From: Trichuris trichiura
Lineage: Eukaryota; Nematoda; Enoplea; Trichinellida; Trichuridae
Length of the DNA: 64,000 nucleotides
Direction of reading: 5' to 3'
Assembly: GCA_037903355.1 (NCBI GenBank)
Contig: JBAJFE010000042.1
Span: forward strand, 4,538,001-4,602,000
Below are positions 55,801-64,000 of this stretch, piece after piece. The position numbers and the translations under genes are program-made. The notes beneath the pieces are model-generated. The model made no database searches, was not told the DNA's origin, and saw only the letters and a list, made by a program, of their open reading frames with translations. Each line of letters opens with the position of its first letter. Within the stretch, counting starts at the first letter, position 1.

Positions 55801-57310
55801 ATTACGATGTGAAAGATTTATTCCCAAGCATTCCAATTTCGGACACTCTCGAAACTTTATACATTCTCCTCAATACAGATACAAATTTACTCAGCGGAAC
55901 TAAGTTAAATCCCTTTCGTATCGTCAAGCTAGTATCTTTCTGCATGCAAAAGGGCAATTACTTTATTTTTAATAGTACTTTCTACAAGCAATCTAGCCGA
56001 GTCCCTGTGGGCAGCTCACTATCTCCTGTTCTGGCGGAAATCTTCATGGAAAGTTTTGAAAGGCAAATTTTGGAAAGTGTAGACAGATAAATTGCTCCAC
56101 GCCTTTTTAGAAGGTACGTAGATGACATCTTCGTAATTATAAAAGATGGAAAAAAAAGAACAATTTCTACAGTTCCTAAACAGCATCCGCCCAAATCAAA
56201 TTGTCTTCACAATGGAAAAAGAAGAAAATAAAATTCTTCCCTTTCTGGATGCTATGATTATTCGCACAAACCAAGGACTTAAAACCAGAGTTTATAGAAA
56301 ACCTACACACATGGACCAATACCTAAACTTCTCATCGCATCATCCACGGTCGGTAATGCATGGAATCCTCTCTGAAAAGATTAATAGAGCAGTCAATTTA
56401 TGCGATCCCGAATTTCTCCAAGCAGAGCCTAACTACATTAGAAAGATTTTCTGAAAAAACGACTTTCCGAAATCTTTTATTGACCAGGTGTTCAAGTGCA
56501 AACTTCGCAACCATGAATCACATCAACCAAATATCTTGCCCAATACACGTTTAGTTATCTCCTATGTAACAGGACTAGGCGAAAAGACTGTCCGGCTAGG
56601 AAGACGATTAGGGTTCCGAGTCTTTTCCCAGAGTTTCCCCAACCTCAGGACAGTTTTTCGTAAGGACAAAGCAAAAACCCCAGAAAACAAAGAGACAGGG
56701 CTGGTCTACGCGATCGAATGCCCTTGTTCAGCGGTCTGCATTGGTGAAACAGGCAATATCCTGGAACACAGATTCAACGAACACATAAAGAGGCTGATCA
56801 GTTAGAGCAATGCAAAAAATAGTCTTAGCAATGGTAATAATCCTGCAGCACATCGCGGAAGACCAATATTGGACCCAAAAATTACTGTGGGAAAAGCAAT
56901 ACAAGCTTCAGCTGTGATGGAACACGCGACACATTGCAACGAAGCTCTTCATGCTATGAAAGCAATGTGCGCTTAGGAAAAATTGAAGAAGCTCTTTATG
57001 TTAGACATAACGTGACATACAATCGGGATCAAGGAGCTGAAATAAGCGAACTATGGACAAACATTGTTACACGCACCAACTGCTGCTCACTAAACTGAAT
57101 GGATACACGATCACTGGAACAAGTGAAAAAATGAAAAACGAAAAAACTACTTACGCAAGTTACCATGGTTGGAAATATAAAAAATGAAAAAATTATACAT
57201 GGAACAAATGGACACATGGAATCAATATGAAACGAATTAATATACATGACACGCAAAACCAGAAATGGATAAAGCAAAAGAATAATGGACAAGAATTTAA
57301 AAATGAACTT
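55801..57310 (+). mobile_element. Penelope-like element, 5'-truncated copy with RT and GIY-YIG
   Basis: It starts inside the reverse transcriptase at DVKDLFPSIPI (motif A) and runs through coding remnants to a 3' tail rich in AAATGGA words. It is joined head to head with the minus-strand copy at about 55800. Confidence 0.85.
55809..56805 (+). pseudogene. Penelope reverse transcriptase - GIY-YIG endonuclease
   Basis: RT: LFPSIPISDTLETLY, SSRVPVGSSLSPVLAEIFME (motif B), a stop at 56088-56090, then RYVDDIFVI with the catalytic Asp pair and PFLDAMIIRTNQGLKTRVYR with KPTHMDQYLNFSSHHP. After a stop near 56452 a linker reads TGLGEKTVRLGRRLGF, and the endonuclease follows: TGLVYAIECPCSAVCIGETG and RFNEHIKRL. 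The GIY is altered to AVC. RT plus C-terminal GIY-YIG defines Penelope-like elements. Several frame changes and stops make it inactive. Confidence 0.88.
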
Positions 57311-60300
57311 GACAACTTTCAGTGTTTTGAGACCGCCGTACCGGCAGGATTGTATTATACCCAAATACGCATAGTATGGATGTTTTACCGAACATGGGAA
57401 TCAGTAGCAAGGATGTTCATATCGGTAGCGCAGTTAAGTCTGTTCACAGCTTTACCAGAGCCGTCGTGCTTTAAAAGCGTGTTGCTTCATTGGCAAAGAC
57501 AAATTTGAAGGACTGAGTTTTCGGGATGTGCCATGTACAATTAGCGCGAATTACCAAAGTATATGGTATAGCAAGGTGAAACAATATAGCGATGATACCA
57601 TTCATGTATGAAGAAAAACGTTTAGGTCTAAAATAGGAGTTTCCAGCAAGTTTCACTCTCTGAACTGATCCTTTGCTATATCCAGAGGTCAGTTATATTA
57701 CAGCGATAATGCGCAAGGTCGTGTCCCATACTGCTTCCTTTTTCCAGCTCCCAGACTGCCATCACTCCCTGGGCGTGTGAACAATTAGGACGTAGGCGTA
57801 GAACAAGATAGTATGCAGTAAAGTAAAAGTTGCGCATGAACAGCGACAGTTTTTTACGTTTCTGCCACTTACGCCAACGGTCGAGACACCAACAATAAAT
57901 TTTTACGGGATATTTCAGGTTGTGGAAAGCTACAGGTCAAGCACAACAACTTCCACAGTAAACATTGGAGTGGAACGATGGCGTCAAAAACTTTCACCCA
58001 GTCTTTAACAACGAGAAAAGGAACACAAACTATGGGGCAATATAGTTATAAAACTGAAGTGAATTGGCAGGAACTAATGCAGTAGTTCAGGCAAAAAGAA
58101 ATAGCGCTTCCGGATGGTTTTTGATGCAAAATGGTTGCTTCTTGGAATTCACGGAAATAGCGAAGTAAAATGATAGATCGGCTTCCTAGGGAACTACTAC
58201 CTGCACACCCGTCCAGTCGGTCCTGAAAAGATAAGCAGGCATCCCACAAAAATTTCTATGGAAAACTTTGCTTTTCATAAATTCTTTCCCGTCTCCGGCG
58301 ATACCGCTCCTTTTACCCTCATCGCCCTCCAAGGGGACGATACCTCCCCTAGCCTTTCGCGCTTATCGTCCCTTTTCCCATCGCTGTGTTGTAGCATTCA
58401 GTTTTTGAATGCCGCTTGTCGATACTCTGTTATTCCGTTAAAAGAAGCAATACGACGTATAACCATCGTTTCTTTTATTCTTTCTCTCGAGGAATATTTC
58501 TCTTGACACGAGCTAACTGCAGTAAGTTTGCATCTACAATGGAACATATTGTTCACCATTTCTGAGGCTTTTGGCAAAGTATTCGTAATAGTTTTTGCTT
58601 CCAATTTTTGTGAACACTTTAGTACGAGGAAAGAATGCATTGTCAAGGATGCACAAATTGCCTTGACTGTTTTACTTGTCATTTAACCGGGATGAGTATT
58701 TTTGTGCCGTACTTCAGTTAGATTTCTTCATATTGTCGTAGATTTTGTAATTAGACTATGTAAATTCCATAACAACGGATAAGGAAATCATTGGGAAAAG
58801 TACAGAACGCTTCAGAACTGCTCTCATTTCTTCATCAGCGACATGGCTGACGATGAAGAAGAACAATTTTGAAACGGATGAAAAAATTTGTCCTGCGCTT
58901 TTTCTTAAGTGATGATGATAAAACTTCGATGCATTGGATACATAACTTTGTTCAAAGACTTCTTGACAGTGTAAAATTCTCTACGGTAAAGCAGTAATGC
59001 TAAGCTTCGTCCAGCAAATGGATTTCTAATAAAATTTCCCTTTGTATAAAACATGATATATCAGTGTTCTGATGCTAGATGCATTAGATATCAGTGTTTT
59101 GTCAATGCATGGCTGCAAAGAGTTGCCCGCCCGAAATAATGGATCATTTTGGTTAACTAGTTTGACCGGTTATTACTATAAAGAATCATTCTGTATGAAC
59201 GTTTACTGTTCTCTTTTAATGATTAAGTTGACGTATTTAACAATTTATAATTTTATAGTGATAAGTGGAAAGCGAGACTGTGCCTAAAAGCCCTATTCCA
59301 GTCACCATTATGCAATGCTTTAAAAAATAAATATGAGATAGAAACGCAGCAACAGTCCAACAGCTGTTTATTAATGGTCTTAGTTTTTCTCGCACCCAGT
59401 CCATCGTTCATTAGAAACTGCCTTTAAAATTCTCGGTCACTTCCACAGGCATTTACCCTAAAGCTGAGTTTTATTCTAACATAATGTGGAAAGTTGAAAG
59501 AATAATGACTAAAACAGGACCATATAGTCTTACTGCGAGACGTGACAGATTTTCAGTTGAGGTGAAAAAGTTTATTTAAAGAAAGTTGGCGTTTCCATAT
59601 TACACATAAACCATGAACACTGCATGCTTGACACGTATTGGCAACTGTATCCTAATGACAAATCACATGTGATTTGGTCGCTAGGGCTTCTTCAGATAAA
59701 CTTATTCTGATTAAAGGGAAGCTTTTTTTATCATGCAATGGTCACGGAAGGTTTTGTAATTAAAGCAGCTCAATTAGAGAAACCATAAAAGTTACTCGTT
59801 TTTGAGGGCCTGAAATATTAGATACTCAACTCTTCCTAGAACGCCCTATTTTTCATGCCTCGTAAACTAAAACTACAGGTAAGATATCAATGTAAAATTC
59901 TTTGAGATTGTTTACAACGTTTCTGCAGAATGTCATCAAAATGCTAAAAAAAGCCAGCATGTTGCACGGCTGAAGAATTTAACACTGCAAACCTTTTCAG
60001 AACTCTGTAAACTCAGTCACTTATAATTTCTTTCGAAACCCCAAGATCACTGAACGACAGCTGCCGCTGTACTTTACCAAGCATTCTTACCATGGCTACT
60101 AAATCAGTTACCATGGATTTGCAATATTTGAAAGTGGTGATTATAGGTTATTTAGAACTTTTGAAAACGCTTTAGTACGAGGAAAGGATGCATTGCCAAG
60201 AATTGACGGTGGGCTTAGCCTGCTTCAAATGCTCTGATGCTAAAACAGTTCATCAGAGAGTTTCTATTTAACTTGCCTTGGCCAATTTCTGTGATAAAAA

Positions 60301-60726
60301 ATTTAAAGAATCTAAAACGAAGCGCAATTTCTCTCATTGTAGTAGAACAGGAAATAGCGTTTTCCTCAGGAAAGTCAGTGGGAAAGCAAAATTAAATGCC
60401 ATTGCATCTCCTATGGAACTAGAGTGTTCCAGAAGCACCTTTTAAAAGTTCATCGTGTGTCTGACGTAATGTTGCTTACCTAAGAAATCGCTCATCCATC
60501 CATCCATTTGTACAGCGTTTGCTTAGTGTAGTCACAGGTACTACACAGCAAGGAACGGGAAAAGCCGTGAGAGATCCTTAATGAGAATCATTCATGCCGT
60601 TACCAAGCTTCCATCTTTCAGGGACATTGAAATAATTACAGAAAAGTTTTGCTTTTCTGTTATTATTTCAAAAAATGCATTTAACAAAAATGAGTCGTTG
60701 ACTATTAGTTTGGATAAATGCAGTAA
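57311..60726. other. Non-coding stretch, little recognised
   Basis: No domain-bearing frame. A short direct repeat (TTTAGTACGAGGAAAG-ATGCATTG) occurs near 58618 and 60170. An imperfect hairpin of about 19 base pairs lies at 60628-60670 (GAAATAATTACAGAAAAG and complement with one mismatch). Confidence 0.5.
60628..60670. repeat. Short hairpin
   Basis: TGAAATAATTACAGAAAAG and CTTTTCTGTTATTATTTCA fold around a five-base loop with a single mismatch. Function unknown; it may be a remnant of a short transposon. Confidence 0.5.
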
Positions 60727-60910
60727 TTTCGAAAGAAGGGTGTCTTTTAATAGGCTTGGGTTGTTTCATAGTTGGTCTTCTGGTTCACGGGTTTGACCTG
60801 TTTGATGTATCTGTAAGTAAACTTCAAAGCATTCGTTGGTAGGACACTGAATTTTATTTACAGATACATCAAACAGTCCAAACCTGTGAACCAGAAGACC
60901 AACTATGAAA
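60727..60910. repeat. Foldback repeat family A
   Basis: Left arm GTGTCTTTTAATAGGCTTG, then ATAGTTGGTCTTCTGGTTC and TGATGTATCTGTAAGTAAAC; the right arm is the inverted equivalent ending AGACCAACTATGAAAT. The centre is shorter than in the 54.2-kb copy. Confidence 0.75.
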
Positions 60911-63315
60911 TACAGTAATTAGAGAAATTGCTTCGCTGCAATCCCATCTCCCAGCTGAGTGGATAAAGATTAAATTCGCCAAAAGACGCTGCTGAATAGT
61001 GCCTATAGCTTACAAATACATATATTCTCGCTCGTTTTAGAAGGATGATCCAGTTCGCGGGCATTTTTCATGTAAGCAGGGAATGGTCCAGTCGCACCAT
61101 TCGTTCATTTAGTCCTAGTTCGTATAGGAGCTTTTGCCGCTATTGAATTGACTCTGTTTCACTTTTCTAAAGTTCGCTCCCGTGTAAATAAGGTACTGTA
61201 CGCCAACCGGTAATGCTTGGGCAGATTAATCATGCTCCAGCAGATCTCAATCAGTTCTCCTGCAATTCCATTCCGCTGGTAATTTGATACCTTTGGCAGT
61301 ATGGTAACACAACCAGCCCCAACCTTCAACTATTTATAGACTTAATGGAACGTAAGACAATTAGCTAAACAGTACAATGCGACAAAAATAGGCTTAATTG
61401 CCCATCTGTTCTGTCATTAAGGGTTGTCACTGACTATGAAAATCGAGCCGCCGATTGATTTGGTAGTTACACTTAACGGGGTCATCAATGTATAATCAGC
61501 TGACCGATCTTTGTCGGTTGAGAACTAAGCAAAAAGGCATTGGCCTTCCTGGCCATCTAGATAATTGCTGAGAGCACTTCCATGCCAATTATTTCCGGAA
61601 TAAATCGTAACACGCATTTCGCTGTCATATCGCTCTTTTGACTGACCTCTAAACCGTCGCAGATGTGAGTGGACAGCTCAGGACAAAGCATCTTTCTTAA
61701 CTTACAAAATACTGCCACGAACGTGATGCTTGCAGGAAAAAGGGTTCATAAAAAAGTGCTGCTCGTGACTTGGCCACTCAGAACTATGAAAGGCAGGTGG
61801 GACACAGACAAAGGAATTCTCATTTGGCAGAGTTTCAAAGTTCCTCAGTTTCCATACGCGATTGCAATAAGTGGCATGATTTCATAGATGCGCAGACAAC
61901 TTGCAGGAAGCTTCAACTCCTGTGTCAGCAGATGCCTATAGCATGTAAACTGTTGCGAAATAGATGTCATAATCTTTCTTTAAGTTTCAACGTTGTCCAT
62001 GAACAATTACATTTAGAGTAAAGGTGAAGTACGTTTCTCTATCAAAACTTTCATATGTCTGTCTCTAGCACGGGTACTGTTCTCATTCGTAACCGCAACT
62101 GCTCATGTATCTTTTAATAATGTTTGTTCTTCAACCTGAAGTTAATGGCCAAAACGAAGAGGCGAAAGCGCCATAAGCACAAGAAGTTTGCAGTGGCTTA
62201 CTTTGAATCCTCACAGGTTAAAGGTAGATTACTTGTGCAAGTTAGCCTCGATGGAACCAATGCAATTAATCTAACTGCTCTTCACGCCCTGGTTAGTCGA
62301 ACATTAGTAAAGTTTCGATTACCTGCTGCAGTATGTGCTAATGAAAGCTCATAGCAAACCCAGCGGTGGGTAGATAACTTGTCAACGGTTCATTTTTTAA
62401 GGCTTATACGCTGAAGGAATCCTGCTTACTCCCACTGCAACGCAGCTCCCATTCTGGGTCTTTTTACTTGCTGCCCCAATGTCAGCAGTGTTCGACGTCA
62501 GGGCACACCACAAGGACTGCGCACTGTTCTAGTTAAACCGGTTGAGCCTTGGCTTACGTTTAGATAGGGGCAGACGATGCGGTACCATACTGTAGAGAGG
62601 CGGGAGGTGACGTTTGAGTCTAATCGTGTCGACGTTGGAGCAGCAGGCGAAAAGACTCCAACTAGTGCGGTTAACCTGCTAGCTGACAACCCGCGATGCT
62701 CAGGCAAAAAACTTGCCTTGCCATTACGTTCAACGCCTTTGGCTTCCAACCTGCGCATCTCTCACAGTAGGACACCTAGAATTTATACCGCTCCTTTCTA
62801 AAACTGGATGGAGACAAGTGCCAATAGGCACATGTCTGGCGGAGTTCTACTGCTGTATGCAGCTAATCATTGTTGTGCAGTCTCAGCAGAAGAACTGGTT
62901 CAAGAAGATAGTCCCGCCCATTGTGCGTACAGTATGCGCAGCGGTAAAGGAATTTCAGGTGGTGACTTATCGGTCAGGCCGGCGTCAACCTGTCTGGGCA
63001 AACAAATTGCAAGCGCGATGGGGCTGGGTGTCGTTTGCAGCTGTTTTTTGCTCTTACTAAGTGCGTCAAAACTGAGGGCACATTGAACCTAAGCGTTGCT
63101 TTTCTTTCATGCTGACATTTGTCTTTTGGACGAGGTCTATTATGCTGCTCGCATCGTTTATTTTCATCGGGCATCCTGCTTGTGGCGATGAGTTGCTCCA
63201 GTTATTCTGAAAACCACTTCACGCAGCCGGGCAACGCGTGTAATTGACTGCGCGGAAACGAATCCTTAGTCTGCGTTTCTCTGAATCCTTAGTTTTCTCT
63301 GTTTGCACGTTTTAG
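60911..63315. other. Non-coding stretch upstream of SMAD exon
   Basis: Several open frames of 70-115 codons overlap on both strands at 61.6-63.1 kb. None has a recognisable domain. This is likely 5' flanking or first-intron sequence of the SMAD gene. Confidence 0.45.
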
Positions 63316-63368
63316 CAAAAGCCAAGCCGGCTGCTGCGGATTGGCGCTGTTTGCATTGCCGTGCCGGA
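63316..63368 (+). promoter_or_regulatory. Possible SMAD 5' leader after a 3' splice site
   Basis: TTTTCTCTGTTTGCACGTTTTAG at 63293-63315 looks like a good acceptor. The 53 nt between it and the ATG would be leader, spliced from an upstream exon or a spliced leader. Confidence 0.4.
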
Positions 63369-63435
63369 ATGACTTCGCTCAATTTGTTCAGCTTTACCTC
63401 GCCCGCCGTTAAAAAACTCCTTGGATGGAAACAGG
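63369..63435 (+). CDS. SMAD: R-SMAD (Mad/Smad1/5 type), first coding exon
   Basis: From the ATG at 63369 the exon reads MTSLNLFSFTSPAVKKLLGW, then KQ, and one base of the next codon before the donor GTAAGATC at 63436. FSFTSPAVKKLLGWKQG is the start of the MH1 domain in Drosophila Mad and is nearly the same in Smad1/5; the FSFTSP-KQG form separates it from Smad2/3 (FTPPVVKRLLGWKK). R-SMADs carry BMP-type receptor signals to the nucleus; MH1 binds DNA. The next exon should begin with Gly and an acidic DEEEKW-like stretch and is not found before 64000, so the gene leaves the window. A pyrimidine-rich acceptor ending at 63315 (GCACGTTTTAG) may start this exon, giving a short 5' leader of 53 nt. 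Confidence 0.85.
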
Positions 63436-64000
63436 GTAAGATCGTCTACTTCTGTCGCATTTCCAGTACCTTACTCCGGTTTAAAAAAACTTGCTGCGAA
63501 TTAATAGTATTAACCCTCGTGACTCTGTTGCAGCTGTACGTTTATTTTTTGTGCATTACGTTCTGAAAGAAGGGCTTTGTTCCGTCGTGTCAGAAGATGC
63601 ATTCGTTTTTTGTTTCGCACTAATCATGCGAAGCCAAGCATTCTTCATCAAGTCAGCTAATTTTGAAACGATTGCTTAAATTCTCTTGCTAATACTGATA
63701 GTAAGTTCAAGCAGAAAGGTAGTGTTTCGTGCTATGCGAAAGTGAACGGTACCTTGCGCCAGGTTTGCACTGCCGGCGTTACTTTTGCAAAACGAAATGG
63801 GGCAATGACTTTTGCGTTTTCGTTGGGCGCTGTTGATTTTGCGGTTCAAGGGATGATCGGGCTGCCCTTTGGTTGTTAACCGTTGGGTGTCTACTCCAGC
63901 TTAGTGCGCCAGTTGTCGCGGAAACGGCCAGCGCGCCACACCGGCGCCATCTGTTTCCGCTGTTTGTCATTGGTAGAGATCTTTTGACATGGTGGTGACT

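Noticed and set aside
61669..63060. Overlapping frames of 70-115 codons, one Lys/Arg-rich (62124-62354)
   Set aside because: No domain recognised; overlapping frames on both strands argue against coding. Reported only as non-coding upstream sequence.

Overview
The window is from an animal nuclear genome, most likely an invertebrate. I favour a Trichuris/Trichinella-type nematode: the resolvable introns are often only 48-54 nt, the sequence is moderately AT-rich, and BEL/Pao, hAT, pogo and Penelope-like elements are abundant. The species call is an inference; the sequence alone cannot prove it. There is no prokaryotic gene organisation, rRNA, CRISPR array or recognisable tRNA.

Three conserved host genes can be rebuilt from spliced exons. 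(1) On the + strand at 1890-2550 lies the 3' end of a Fe65/APBB (FEH-1-like) adaptor, with a complete second PTB domain in four exons, two of whose three introns use GC donors. (2) On the - strand from 18687 down to 3366 lies a nearly complete AF4/FMR2 (AFF/lilliputian) gene, a super elongation complex scaffold. Its conserved N-terminus, middle motifs and C-terminal homology domain are all visible. It is tail-to-tail with APBB. (3) On the + strand at the right edge (coding 63369-63435) is the first coding exon of a Mad/Smad1/5-type R-SMAD, which runs off the window.

Between the AFF start (18.7 kb) and the SMAD exon (63.3 kb) I find no host coding exon. About 18.7-31.2 kb is non-coding apart from palindromic repeats. 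From 31239 to 49264 there is a nested stack of transposons. A degenerate hAT element (ZBED5/SCAND3-like transposase) was hit by a 4.5-kb palindromic pogo-type element (33057-37592, TA duplication). It was also hit by a Ty3/Gypsy-like LTR element (37845-47068, TACGC duplication), whose 5' LTR received an almost complete BEL/Pao element (38070-44112, AGGAG duplication). To the right are a decayed Copia relative (49.5-51.0 kb, - strand), a pogo-type transposase fragment (51.5-52.1 kb) and two 5'-truncated Penelope-like elements (PLE) joined head to head (54.7-57.3 kb).

The most interesting signal is a family of foldback repeats tied to the Penelope-like elements. Their arms carry a motif resembling a minimal hammerhead ribozyme: CTGANGA, a hairpin, GAAAGC, with short flanking stems whose sequences co-vary between copies. 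In two independent copies the motif lies just downstream of the same PLE 3' tail and in the same orientation, so it is probably part of the element's terminal repeat. A second, unrelated foldback at 48.5 kb has a similar core.
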